Source: Epiperipatus broadwayi
Lineage: Eukaryota > Onychophora > Udeonychophora > Euonychophora > Peripatidae
Direction: 5' to 3'
NCBI GenBank assembly: GCA_028023455.1
Contig: JAQFVV010013093.1
Coordinates: forward strand, 62,001 to 126,000
DNA: 64,000 bases
A program made the position numbers and the translations under genes. Under the pieces are notes generated by a model, which was not told the DNA's origin, did no database searches, and was given only the letters and a program-made list of their open reading frames with translations. This document shows, one piece after another, positions 34,590 through 46,775 of the stretch (position 1 is the first letter of the stretch; every line of letters starts with the position of its first letter).

Positions 34590-36480
34590 GCTCATAGATA
34601 AAGTTCATAAAAAATCACTCAAATTTCATTCATAGAAAGTGAATGACTTATATTGTCAACTCCCAAAAAAATTATATAAGGGAAAGGAGCATCTCTCAAA
34701 GAAGATATGGCATAAATAAAAGAATATTTCTTGGCCATTTTTGGTCAAGAAATTATATCTGAAGGCCTTAGATTACTCTCTGTTGGTCAGAGTTCCAACA
34801 GCCTTTTAGACACAAACTGAAACAGTTAGTGGAGTATATGTGTTAAGAATCATCTTATCTGATTCAGTCCTATTGATTTTTCAAAAAAAATAGTGGCAAT
34901 ACCTGAATCCAATAACTCTGGTATTTATGAAATAGCTTGATTCTTTTACCGAAATGTGAATTATTTTACCTCTATATATTTTCCAAATCTGTCCAATTTT
35001 TCTCAAAATAATATATACACAATTCATGGATATATCCAATATCTCTGGTATCCTTCATGAAAAAAAGGAAGGCTTTTTAACTTTAGAAAATGCAAAGATC
35101 AATATCAATCAGCCCATATAAATGTATTAGATGTTGTCCTAAAAGATCAAATAGGGCCTTACATGTTATAAATGTGTTTATTATCCAATCAGCATTTATA
35201 TTTAAAACCAAAATGCAGTCCAATAATTAACCAACTATATGGATCCTATATGATTAGCACTTTTGCTAATGCTGTAATACCTAAAACATATCTTTACATT
35301 CTAACTAATTTGCTCCAGAGCAGAGAGATACATATAACCTTTAATTGATGGATATCCCCAATCCAAACTTTGTTAATCAAAATCTCAAGGTTCCCATTAA
35401 ATGCCCCTTTTCACAATGTGCATGAAACCTGTGCTAAAAATAATTGAAAAAAAATTATTCTGACATATACATATCAGATCTTAAAACTAGTATTAAATGT
35501 ATTGCTTATATGAATGGTGTTGCATTTTTTCCAACAACCAAAAAACAAATCCCATTTGTAATAATATTACTTAATATAGAAAAATAATGTGTTTGGCATA
35601 TTTATACTCCATCCAGTGTTAAAGAACATTTTAAGGCAATCCCCAACATTTTTTAAAGCTTTCCATTCCATCATAATCATGCACAAATGAGAACAAACAT
35701 ACAGAATAATCTTATTAATAAAATAGTGAACATCATTAACTCACTCTCAAAAGTATATCTGTCTTTCTATGCAAAGTCTCTTTATCCAATATGTTAATTA
35801 TGATTAGGATTATATATTATACATCAATAATAATATTTACAGAGAAATTTATTGTACATTCGCTCTACTTGGAAAATTTCCATAGGATAACAAAATATTA
35901 GCAATATAAATTAGTCTTGGATTTTATTCAATAGACATATTTAGAATTTAAAAATCACTTAACACCAAGATAGCATGTGCAAAGTCTTTTCCTTATCTTG
36001 AAATGGTATTTAAAGTCATATCACCTGATAAGTAATTTCCTATTACTAATTATATGAAATCCTTCAGAGACTGTTGAAGTATAGAATCTTGATTTTTTCT
36101 GACTAAAAATAAATATTATTAGAGAATATATGCTTTACTTTATCCACACAGACATTTTAATAAAACATCCACTTTTAACTTGACAAATAAACAATTATGC
36201 CACAAATTTAGATACTAGTCATTCAAACTTAAACTTAAAGACATCACCCACTAACCTTTTTTTAAATATAGAAAACATTTTTAGATAGTCAAAGATTAGT
36301 GCATTAAGTCAGAAACACAGTCTTATATATTTCTCACTTATCCTAGTTTTTGTAGGGTTAGGGCAGATATACCAGCCATATTAAAAAATTATAAATATCA
36401 AAAATTTATTTGAAAACTTTGGTAAAGATTTTTTCCACATATCTAAGTTAATATACTTATTCTTTAAGTGATATGGTGTA
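34590..36480 (+). pseudogene. Heavily decayed relative of LINE B (LINE C)
   Basis: Short blocks follow the LINE B protein in order. 'GYIQYLWYPS.KK' near 35025-35065 is at the place of IQGLYNISMVPFMKK. IKCIAYMNGVAFFPTTKKQ (35489-35545) corresponds to IPCIAYMDNITIFLTSKKQ. MRTNIQNNLINKIVNIINSL (35688-35747), then SKVYLSFYAKSLYP, corresponds to MRTTIQNKLEVDAERITESLS. Stops are everywhere, and motif C reads YMNG, lacking both catalytic aspartates. The copy is much older than LINE B. Its ends are uncertain and no trinucleotide tail is visible. Confidence 0.7.
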
Positions 36481-36727
36481 CAATATGCATATTTGTATAT
36501 AATAACAATCTCAGAACTTATCCTTCATTGTTTGAAATAAGGTTGAAATAATAAAACAAAAGGAATAAAAGGGTCACCAAATACATAATATATACTGAAA
36601 CTTGGCCAATTCTTTTTTAGTTATCAAAGATATAATATGGTACATGTATTTTCAATAAACATACAGTAATCATTAACAAAAAGACTCATATATGTTGAAT
36701 TAAATATTTCCACGGATTGTTATTATA

Positions 36728-36970
36728 ATAAAAAATAGAAATGAAATTATATTCATAAAAATAGAGATAATTTATAACTTTTGATGTTGCCAAAACTATC
36801 AATTTCTACTAATTGACAATTCCTGAGGCTAAACAAATTTTATTATTAATCTATATGAGAAAATTTGTTTAGCCTCAAGGATTTTCATTGTAGTAATTAA
36901 TATTTTTTGACAACATCAAAAGCTACATGTTACCTCTGTTTACATGAATATAATCTCATTTCTATATATT
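36728..36970. mobile_element. Fold-back MITE (M6)
   Basis: Arms of about 105 bp. 'aaatgaaattatattcat' (36740) pairs with 'atgaatataatctcattt' (36945), 'cttttgatgttgcc' with 'gacaacatcaaaag', and 'gaggctaaacaaatttt' with 'aaaatttgtttagcctc' around a short centre at about 36847-36860. Confidence 0.85.
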
Positions 36971-37975
36971 ATGCTAGAAATTATCAAATGTCCATGCACA
37001 AAGTCTGCTGTAAAGAACATTACAGCAGGTACACATATAAATTTGTATATATTAAGCACAACAAATATATAAATGTGCTATATTAATAATGGAAGTTGGG
37101 TCTGAGCATAAAATACCGGCACACAACAATTTAAAGTAAACATTCAATTGACATAGAAATATTGTACATAAACAAATACATGTATAATAAACTCATGTAT
37201 TTTTTTATTTGTTGTAGATTTTTATTATATGTCATTTTATGTTTGCTTTTCTTTGAAAAACTCAAATGGAGAAAAGCAAACTTTATTGATCAAATAAATC
37301 ATGTGTTGGAACTTATATATTTTTTATTTTTTAATTACTATTCTAAAAACTGTAATTTGTTTTAATCAAAAAATGTTAAGTGCTTTGGCAAAAATCTAAT
37401 CAAAAGCAAAATGTTTGATCATGAATGTTATAATTAAAATGTTATTTTATATATATAAAAGAAAAATTCTTTCTGTTAATCAAGTGGTCTAATTATTCAA
37501 GATGAAACTAAAGATTATATCAAACCCTAATATGTAGAATTTAATCAGAAAAATACAAAGGAATGTTTATAATCTAAATGATAAGCTAAAACAAAAGGTT
37601 TGGCTGATTCATACTTCTCAGGGGGGTAGCTGAATTAGTTCTGTATGAGTGGGGTTGATAGGTTTCAGTCAGTGCTATGGGATTCATTCTTTCTTTGGCA
37701 TTCATTCTGCCTAAGTCATTCACTATTTTGGCTCTGGAATTTTCCAGTAATCCGGCCACTTAGAGATATTTCCTAAGAAGAAATCCATTACACAATTCGT
37801 TTAAAAACTCATTTTCTTGTGGATTTAATTAACCAGAGATAGTGGGTGGAAATTTAATAATAATAATGATTATTGCATTATACCAGATAAATGTGGTTTT
37901 AATTTCTCCTTATTTGTAAAAATGAAAAATACTTAATTGTAAATTATTAGAGAAAAAATATAGTTAGTAATAAAT
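36971..37975. other. AT-rich stretch, one short hairpin
   Basis: A small hairpin 'ctgctgtaa'...'ttacagcag' lies near 37006-37029. No gene is recognised. The frame at 37162-37365 (67 codons) is hydrophobic and aromatic, as composition predicts. Confidence 0.45.
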
Positions 37976-37981
37976 TTGGCT

Positions 37982-38030
37982 GAACGTTTTCGAGGAACCG
38001 TGCCTCATACTCATAGCCTTCGTGAAAATG
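37982..38030 (-). ncRNA. Degenerate hammerhead-like core, PLE-4 end
   Basis: On the minus strand 'cacgaaggc' occupies the CUGAUGA-box position, a GAGG/CCTC hairpin the stem II position, and 'cgaaaacg' the GAAA position. The order and spacing agree with the other PLE ends of the window. Confidence 0.35.
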
Positions 38031-38407
38031 TACTTGATATATGTAAATGAGAATATTCAAATGAGTTACTGTTAAGTAGCCCATTTTTTCGAAATGTCGA
38101 AGCACGTGTCTCTTCTGTTGATTGCATGGATGTCTCTGTTAATGCAGAATGCCTCTTTTATCTTTCTCCTGTAGTCGTTTGGTTCTGAGCATAAAATAAC
38201 GGGGTTAGCGGGTATGAAATTGTGCCCTGATTGTTTAGTATGTTCAAAAAATGCAGAAGATGTACTGCTGTTCGTTTGGGCTCTATTGAAGGTGTACCGA
38301 TGTTGAGCCAACCTGGTGTTAATTGTGGCTTTCGTTTCCCCATAATATGTGGCGTGGCATCCGGCCTGGGGGCAGGAAATGGGGTAGACAATTAGCCTAT
38401 GCACCAA
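37982..38407 (-). pseudogene. PLE GIY-YIG endonuclease and 3' end (PLE-4)
   Basis: The minus-strand frame 38407-38072 (111 codons) reads LIVYPISCPQAGCHATYYGE and then TKATINTRLAQHRY. This is a GIY-YIG core with the extra CPQAGC insertion between the two halves. It continues through HTKQSGHNF...ILCSEPNDYRRKIKEAFCI, the conserved C-terminal tail of PLE proteins, to a stop at 38072. The frame is intact over its whole length and is the best preserved GIY-YIG domain in the window. Upstream of 38407 no RT or linker can be read, so the copy is 5'-truncated. Downstream, at 38030-37982 on the minus strand, 'cacgaaggctatgagtatga' followed by a GAGG...CCTC hairpin and 'gaaaacgttc' makes a hammerhead-like core. 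The composition is clearly less AT-rich than the other PLEs, suggesting a different family or a younger insertion. Confidence 0.85.
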
Positions 38408-38410
38408 ACC

Positions 38411-40300
38411 ATGCTTTGCCCAAATTGCTAAGATGTGACTATGCCAGTTCTAGCTCGTCATGATGATGACAAAAAGCTGCCTTGCCTCCTCACCATGCAG
38501 CCATTTGACTTGAAACCCACTCAGAATCCCAGTCAGAAGAAGATAAAGACACATAAGTTTATTTTAAAAATATTTTATTAATAGTAAATTAATTAACTCT
38601 GATATTTCCAATAGTCAGAAATATATATATATATATTATTAATCATTAAAAGAGAGAGAGAAAATGTCTCTAGCATATATTAGATTTTATGGTTATTTCA
38701 GGTATAATAATATAGCTTTTACTTAAATCTTTTGATTTATTTTTTTCATTCCAAATTCTCATATTTTCAGCAAAGGTTGCAATCATTTTTTTTTTCATTT
38801 TCTTGTTGTTACTCCTGAAAATTTTCATACACAAATATAGATGTGTATATATGCGCACATACACTTGTAATATTCAGTAAATATGACACCTCATGTTGAG
38901 TGTCTAAAAATGTATTTATCTGTATATCATTAAGTTATTTTTTGTCAACACAGCACCTTATGATGAGTGTCAAAAGGTTTATTCATTGCGAATTTTCTGT
39001 AAACAAGTCAACTTATAACATTATATTATAGAATAGTTGTGAGTGTACAATTGTGCTGCATGTATGTACATATATAAGAATTTATCTGCCATGAAATGCA
39101 AGTAGATACCACACTTTGTGTTGGGTGCCCTAAGGTATCTGCATCAACACAACCTTATTGACATTATAAAATATAGAAGCTATCATTAGTTATGTAATGA
39201 AATATTTTATATTGCAAATATATTTATGCATAGTTTTTTTTATATTTCTTTAAGTAAAATGGGTTTTTAAAGTCTGGAGTTTATTTGAGAAACATATTTC
39301 AAACCGCATAAAGTACAACTTATTGATATGGGTAAAAGCTCAGACCACTTCCATTCTTTAGCAACCATTGAAGATAGCTATAAAGGTTTATTATTATTCT
39401 TATTCATGTAAATTTGGATATATTTTCATTTATTTTCATGCATCAAATATATATGGGTTTAAGACAATAATTTTTATGTATTTTGCTTATTACATCATTA
39501 TAAATATACATGTGGTGGATATTGGGATTTCAATAAATATTTAATCATGATATTAATTTGTTTTTATATTATTCTATTTGATAAAATGCACTCTTTCCTT
39601 ATCAATCATGTGCCTATAATAATCACCATTTAACTTATCCATTGAAGACCCTAGATGTAGAGTATACTGAGCTAGCTACATGGGATATCCCTCCACCAGG
39701 GTGTTAAATCTTATTCTCATGCTCCACTGAACATATGGTGTTGCATATCCTTCTAGGAGGGGGGGATTCATTTTTATTCTTTTCTAGGAGTGGCATGCAA
39801 AAGCTATTAGTAAATAGACTTTTCAAAGATGTGTACTTACCGTGGGTCCTATACATTTGGGCATTTGAGAAAATTAGTAACTAAAATGTTTTTTGTTAAT
39901 TGGCAGAATCCTGTCAATTTCCTCTCTCTATCAGTTTAGCTGGAGGTACCAATATGTCATGAAGACAAACAATCTGCTAAATTGTTATCCATTTCTTCCC
40001 CTGTTAAATCTTAATCACTTCTTGTTCAGTGCAAGGTTAGGAGTAGAATTCTGCAGGGAATTAATGGGCCAGTACAATATAAATGTAAATCTTTTGTAAT
40101 CTTGCTTTTTGCTTGTATATTTCATATGACCTATGCAGCATTGGGATAATATTGTTTTTCTTTCAAATTAATCTTGGATATTAGGTGTGGACAAAAAAAG
40201 TGTAGAAGTGTCTTTCAATTTTTCACTGAATGAATCAAGTTCTTTTGAAAGATGATGATAATGATAACAATAATAATAATAAGAAGAAGAAATGTTTTAT
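38411..40300. other. AT-rich stretch with possible diverged tandem motif
   Basis: No gene recognised. Three similar short texts, 'acctcatgttgagtgtc' (38889), 'accttatgatgagtgtc' (38954) and 'acactttgtgttgggtgcc' (39112), may be remains of a repeat. The frame at 39893-40099 has no recognisable domain. Confidence 0.4.
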
Positions 40301-40558
40301 TCAATTTAAGGACTAATGCACTAAAAAGCAAATATATATATTTGAGACCCTAATTTGGGTTATCATATATAACTTTAAATAAAAGCATAGGTTATTCATA
40401 AATTAATTAATTAAGCAATAATAGGGTATTTACTTTGATCACAAACTGTGCTTATACTTTTAGTTAAACTTACATATAACAACTAAAGGGAGGGGGGGGT
40501 TCATAAAAATAAATATTTTTTTGCTTTTTAGTGCATTAGCCCTCAATTTAAATTAAAT
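40301..40558. mobile_element. MITE (M7)
   Basis: 'aggactaatgcactaaaaag' (40309) is matched inverted by 'ctttttagtgcattagccct' (40534). The complementary ends are about 30 bp, around a 190-bp AT-rich interior containing a G-run (40489-40498). No frame. Confidence 0.75.
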
Positions 40559-40956
40559 TTTTTTTTTTTAAAATTAATTATTTTTTAAAAAAATATTTAT
40601 TTTTCAGTATTTATGTTTTAAAAAATAAAATGAAGTTATAGAAATATGCAGTGTTTAATAGTTTTTTAATAACTTTTTTTGTTATATAGAATTTCTGTAG
40701 CAGTCTTATTAACAATACACTACACCTTTTTTTTATTCTTTTGATAGTTTAAGATCTATATCAACTTTGGAATTTGTACCATTACTTCTACTTTTCATTA
40801 ACCATTTAAAATTCTTAATTAATTTTCCAATAAAATTCAAGAATGGTTTATAATTCATTTTTCTCCACTTTTAAATACTAGTTTTATTTTAATAACCAGA
40901 AAATAATGATTTCTTACAACAGCTATATAAATATCAAATTTTTTATATACATAAAA

Positions 40957-40993
40957 AGCCTTTTTCAGCACCTGATTTGGTGCCCTTTTCAAA
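40957..40993 (-). ncRNA. Degenerate hammerhead-like core, PLE-2 left end
   Basis: On the minus strand 'tttgaaaag' is followed by a hairpin ggcacc...ggtgct and then 'gaaaaagg'. This is the layout CUGAUGA, stem II, GAAA with altered bases in the first box. Confidence 0.4.
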
Positions 40994-41284
40994 TATTAAT
41001 AATCTATTACGTTAACAACTATTACAGACATAAAGCCATCTAGTGTTCAATAATGAAATTAAAACAACTAATACAAATATAAATTATTAAAATAAATCAA
41101 ATCCTATATACAAATCCAGTAATTACAAAATAATTGACTATATCATAACAATATAATAAATAAATAAATTACATGCATTTTTTTACAATTATATATATGT
41201 TAATTTATATAATTTTCTATTCATTTTTAAATAACTAGTTATTAACCAAATTTATAGAAGTCTTGTAAATATTCATACAATTAT

Positions 41285-41500
41285 TTAAATTATTTTTAAT
41301 ATAATATGTTTCATATATTTGTCTTTTTTTGGATCTTTGATGAAGTTTAAACATTTAATACTTTTTGTAGCATCTATTCTATGCCCATATTTTAAATAGT
41401 GAATATATAATGCAGATTTATCATTTTTTATATTAATTGCATTATTATGTTCTTTGGCTCTTACCTTTAATTGTTTGCCAGTATGCCCAAAGTAAACCAT
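41285..41500 (-). pseudogene. PLE-2 GIY-YIG endonuclease (left copy)
   Basis: 71 codons reading MVYFGHTGKQLKVRAKEHNN, which aligns with the second half of the GIY-YIG core: YFGHTGKQL in place of YIGETGRSL, then R.KEH. The general-acid/base region therefore has H in place of the usual E after YxG, which may inactivate it. The first half (the GIY strand) is in broken sequence just upstream (41510-41560). The downstream part (ALYIHYLKYGHRIDATKSI and CLNFIKDP) is the normal PLE C-terminal tail, where H..K.GH and the I..C/I.FI motif are recognisable. It lies downstream of the RT on the same strand. Confidence 0.8.
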
Positions 41501-41627
41501 TTTACAATATCTTATGTAATTTCATATACAATTCCTTTTTTATATCATATATCATCTCTTAACCGAGATTTTTACTGTTTGACAAGCCAATATTTATATC
41601 ATTCTCAATATATTTTTTGGTATATTT

Positions 41628-42597
41628 CTATGTATTATATATCTTAGGACAATATGAAAGTCTAATCCATTTCTTATTTGATTCATTATTACCATTATCA
41701 ATACAATTATTTTTCTCAGAAATAATATCATCTATTACAGATGCTTTAGAATTAAAAAATATATTTTTAATAGTTTTAGGATTATATCCATAATCTTTAT
41801 ATAATTTAATAAATTGATTTTTTTGTAATTGAGCTACACTTTTATCTATATTATATTTATCATTCCTATATTTAAAATTTTTAATAACTGCCAATTTTTG
41901 CACCCATGCTTGTTGTGAATCTACATGAATAATTTTCCTTAATTTATGTTTTTTAATAAAATATTTTAACTTAATTTTATTATCTTTACTTATATTAATT
42001 TCTATATCTAAATACTTAATTGTATCTTCAAATTCTACTTTTGTAAATTTAATTTTATATATATTATTATTAAATTCACTATAAATATTATTCATTGCTC
42101 TATTATTACCAATAATTAAAATATCATCAACATATCTAGAATAACGTATTATTTCTTGACTAATTATTTTTTTTAATTACAATATTTTCTAATTTATTTA
42201 TAAATATTGATGAGATTAACCCACTAATTGCACAACCCATAACCCATCCCTCATGTATATACCAAAATTCATTATATTTAAAATATAAACTATTGGGTCT
42301 TAATTTTATACCCTCTTCAATAATATTTATTATATTTGTATCATCTATATGTTTACTTAAATTTTTTATTAATATATCCATACTTTTAAATCATGGAATA
42401 CTTGGATACATTTTTTCAATATCCATTGTAAAAATACTTTTATTCATTTTTAATTTTATACTATTTAATTTATTAATAATATCCTCTACATTCTTTATAG
42501 AATATTTATCATATTCTAAAATTACTGTTATCCATTTATTTATATACTTACAAAACTTTTGTAAAATAAAATTACCAAAGTTAAGCAACAGCCTCAA
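41628..42597 (-). pseudogene. PLE-2 reverse transcriptase
   Basis: Three consecutive minus-strand pieces make an almost complete palm and thumb. 42597-42391 contains KSIFTMDIEKMYPSIP, motif A with the first catalytic aspartate. 42381-42160 contains WVMGCAISGLISSIFINKLE, motif B. The bases 42150-42120 read RYSRYVDDI, motif C, in the gap between annotated frames. 42095-41628 contains TIKYLDIEIN, the FLDV-type block, and a thumb with IKNFKYRN and NPKTIKNIFF. A stop or frame change lies near 42385 and another near 42155. PLE RTs resemble telomerase more than LINE RTs, and the FTMDIEKMYPSIP form of motif A (compare 'FDVTSLYTNVP') is characteristic. The N-terminal fingers are cut off at the fold-back junction near 42605. 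Confidence 0.85.
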
Positions 42598-42611
42598 CGG
42601 GTTATTATTTT

Positions 42612-43260
42612 TGTGAGGAATTGTATATAAAATTACATGTGATATTTGTAGAATGGTTTACTTTGGGCATACTGGCAAACAATTAGAGGTAAGAGCCAAA
42701 GAACGCAATAATGCAATTAATAAAAAAGATGATAAATCTGCATTATATATTCACTATTTAAAATATGGGCATAGAATAGATGCTACAAAAAGTATTAAAT
42801 GTTTAAATTTCATCAAAGATCCAGAAAGAAGACAAATATATAAAACATATTATATTAAAAATAATTTAAATAATTGTATGAATATTTACAAGACTTCTAT
42901 AAATTTAGTTAATAACTGGTTAATTAAAAATGAATAGAAAATTATAAAGATTGACATATATATTATTGTAAAAAATGCATGTAATTTATTTATTATATTG
43001 TTATGATATAGTCAATTATTTTGTAACTACTGGATTTGTATGTAGGTTTTGATTTATTTTAATAATTTATATTTGTATTGGTTGTTTTAATTTCATTATT
43101 GAAAACTAGATGGTTTTATGACTGTAATAGTTCATTAACGTAATAGATCATTAACATTTGAAAAGGGCACCAAATCAGGAGCTGAAAAAGGCTTTTTATG
43201 TATATAAAAATTTGATATTTATATAGCTATGGTAAGAATTTATTATTTTCTGCTTATTAT
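42612..43260 (+). repeat. PLE-2 inverted 3' end (right arm)
   Basis: Complement of about 40885-41549. It encodes a second GIY-YIG copy (42653-42937, 94 codons, MVYFGHTGKQLEVRAKERNN) that keeps a longer C-terminus (NCMNIYKTSINLVNNWLIKN). The hammerhead-like core is at 43157-43192 ('tttgaaaagggcaccaaatc', 'aggagctgaaaaagg'). Confidence 0.85.
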
Positions 43261-46200
43261 TTTATAAAAGAACAGCATAAAAATATTTATTCTTTTCCAA
43301 TTTGATAGTTTTATTTTATAACTTGAGAAAATAAAAATTTTTAGTTTTGCCCTTAAAAAGCATTTTATTGCATGAATATTGTAAAAAGGATAAAAATGTG
43401 AATCATAAAATGATCTTTCATGTAATGTAATTAAGCATTATTAATAAACATGATTATGTATAGCACTCCATGATAGTAAATGGCTACTATTATATAAAAT
43501 TATTAAATTTATGAATTTTAATTATTTTTAAGTTTTGCTTATTTTTATTTTGTCTGGGTTTTTTTTTTCAATTATTTTTGGCTAGCATATAGTTAAAATA
43601 ATATGTATAGATATATCTTATTTTATGATGTCACTGTATTATATAATAACAATTTTAACTTCTTTAACAGGTACTTTCTTTTATTCTTGGATTTCCTGTC
43701 ATTATAAAATGTTCCTTGCTTATTTCAAAAGAATGCCATTTTTTCATAATTTAACAATAGTATAGTAATGTTATTTTGAGTGATAATGACCTCTCATGTT
43801 ATTTTATAATATTTTTTATGTAATGTTTTTGTTGCTATTTTATTTGAAAAAAATCTGAAGTGATCAGTATGTAATAGACAGTTGTTATAGATTTAAGGGA
43901 CACCACATTGTTTGACACAGAAGAAAACACCTTTTGGGTATTAACTTTCTTCTGGTCAAGTTTTCACACAAAGATATTAATATAAGTGAAATATAATTTT
44001 TTTATTGTTTATAAAATATTTTTGAATATTTTTACACACTAATTAGTTGATTATTTGTTAAAACAAAAATAAATGTACATGTACACTCTCAATGTATTAT
44101 TTTTCTTTTATTTTTAGAAATAAATGTTAATAAACTTGACTGTAATATAATGAAGGAAAATGACAGCATCTAGTATGCCATTATTTATCAGAAGTGACAT
44201 AGTGTTAAAATCTTTTCAATGTTGCAATTATTATAAAGAAAATACAGATTTTAAGGCAGAATATCATATATTGGCCTTTGTTTATTTACATTAAAAAAAA
44301 TTTAAATCAAAAATGTTTCATTCATTTTCTGAAACAATATTTACACTAACTTGATTGTAGAGTTATAATTATTTATTAAGTGCACAGGAAGTATATGTAA
44401 ATACTTTTAAGACAGGCTTTAATGTGTATCATATGCACTTGAAATTTATAATAGTCAAGCAATTTCTTTATTTTGCTGATAGAAGAATCTTTGATTTACA
44501 TGCCAGTTTTTAATTATTCAAAAACATTAAATGTGAGTCTTTAAAATATTATTTGTTTATAAAATAAAATTAAAAAGAAATCAAGTTTGACTAGTAAAGT
44601 TTTGGTGTAAAATAAAGATTTTATACAGTAGTGAAGTTTTAGCATTTTCAAAAACTCTCACTAGGCAGAACAAAAAAAAGTTAAATTGTTAAAGTCTCTT
44701 TTACTTTCTTAATTAAACAATAAAAGCATCAGAAAAAATGTAAATAGTTCCATGTTTTACATTTTGAATAAACCAGTTTTATCCGGGGATCATGACACTC
44801 TACATTATATAATGTTTAACGCTTTTATACATCTAAATAAATTGATATTAATTTAGATTATCGGCTTTAATTTTAAAACTTCATTGTTAGATATTAACTA
44901 TTACAACTCCTTTAATATCTAGAGATTTTAAGCTTTTGAATAGTGATAATTGCTTTAATATTTACAGGTTTGAATGCTTTTTAAGATGAAACCAGTAATT
45001 TAAGTAGCTATGAATTTGTTTAGATGTATAAGATTAATAGCACTAGAGTGTTGGATAATGAGAAAGTCAAAACCATTTGATTTAAATGAACATATTTTTC
45101 TGATAAATGGTAATTAAAAAAAAAACAATATTTAAAAAATACTTATAAGTATAATTTTACAATTCTAAAAGGTGATAAAATATTTTAATTTAAGATAATT
45201 TTTCTTTTTTTTTTTAATTAATAATTTCAAAACTTTATCTGTTATAAAATATTCTGTGCAAACAATTAGAGAAATATAATAGAAACTATTGGGATTTGTT
45301 GACAAATAAAGAATAATTTTGCAGAATTATTAAATGTAAAAAAATGATAAAACGTAAAATAGAATTATATATCAAGGAATTTATTTTTAAATGCATAGAT
45401 AAAGATTTAGCAAATTTTTTTTTAATATTAATCGAATTACTAAATTGTAAAATTATTAGAATTTCTCGTCTGACTTTCCAATCATTTGCTGTTAATAAAC
45501 AACTTTCTTCTTACCACAAACTTTATTTAAAAATTGTATTAAGTAAAATTCGAACCTTGAGTCAATAGATAAAATGCGATAACATCACTTTCTATTTTTA
45601 AATTTAAATTCAATACTTCGGTTAAATTGCTTTTTAAAAAAAAAAAAAAGAATCCTTAAATAAATATTAAAAAAAAAAAAGATTTATTTTTGTCATTCGA
45701 CTGCAATTATAAAAATCAATGACAAAGCTTAATTATTATTTTAGGATATAAAAAAAGTTAATCAAATTTTTAAAAATAGAATTTTGCATTTTATCAATTG
45801 AAAATTAAAATTCTTTGACCCGTATAATATTAATTTTAAATTATGTTAAGTTCAATCGTTTATTGAGTTACAAAATAGCATTACTTATAAAGTAAAACTT
45901 TCATCTATATATTTTAATGTTTTAAGTTCACCAAAAAAATATGTTTTATTTTCTTATTTTAATATAGGATAAAAATTCCTCAGTAAAAATATTGTTCAAT
46001 ATTCATTTACCATTACCTAATGAGAGTTGAAAAAATTGATTTAATTAGTAATGTCCAATTGTAGACTATTTCAATCAATCGCTTATTTAAATAGCAAAAC
46101 ATTAATCATTTATTAATTTATTAACTAACTTAACATAGAATGGACGATATCTATGTATACATAATTGCTTCTGTTACATAGTCCATGTTTTTTAACCATA

Positions 46201-46466
46201 AAATATTTTTGAATACAACAAAAAAGTATAATCGTCATGAGATTATATATTCAGCATTAGAAAATTAAGTATGCAGTTTGAATCTATTTATATAAGAAGC
46301 ACAATACCTGATAAAGCTAGGTTGATGTCAAAACATATATATTATAAAAAATTAATGTATACATTAGATAATAAAGTGCGATTTTTTCCTTATTTATTGA
46401 AAATATTATAATGTGTGTGTGGGTGTATAAAAAAGTAACTACTTTTATATTTTAAAATATTATATA
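43261..46466. other. AT-rich stretch, nothing recognised
   Basis: About 3.2 kb with no transposon motif, inverted repeat or convincing exon. The frame at 45344-45568 (74 codons) is I/L/K/F-rich and has no recognisable domain. Confidence 0.45.
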
Positions 46467-46723
46467 CACCTGGGTCTCATTTTATGCGGTTTATTTTAAT
46501 GCGATTTTGAAGTTATGTGATTCATATTTCTTCTTAATATCTTTCATATTTCACTTTATTTATTAGATATCAAGAAATTTAAATTAGTAATAACTTATTT
46601 TGACTTGAAATACTTTTTCCTCTTCAAAAATATAACGTTATACTAGCAGCTAAGGTGAATAAGGCCTGAAGCTGTATTTAGAACTTAGCTTCTATGTAAA
46701 TAAACTATTTATACTAATGAGTA

Positions 46724-46775
<52 letters not shown>

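Larger units (their letters stand above)
40885..43260 (-). mobile_element. Fold-back Penelope-like element (PLE-2)
   Basis: A minus-strand PLE with RT (42597-41628), GIY-YIG (41500-41285) and 3' non-coding end (to about 40885). Upstream of the RT it is joined to an inverted second copy of its own 3' end (42612-43260). The arms are about 640 bp and clearly similar, with both still encoding GIY-YIG. The architecture is the same as in PLE-1 although the sequence families differ. The locus is 5'-truncated within the RT fingers region and carries stops between the RT pieces. Confidence 0.85.

Noticed and set aside
38158-38391. Second minus-strand frame (proline- and threonine-rich) in PLE-4
   Set aside because: It overlaps the GIY-YIG frame in another phase; the GIY-YIG frame has clear family motifs.
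42293-42616. Plus-strand 107-codon hydrophobic frame that looks membrane-like
   Set aside because: It is antisense to the PLE-2 RT; the hydrophobicity comes from reading AT-rich codons backwards.
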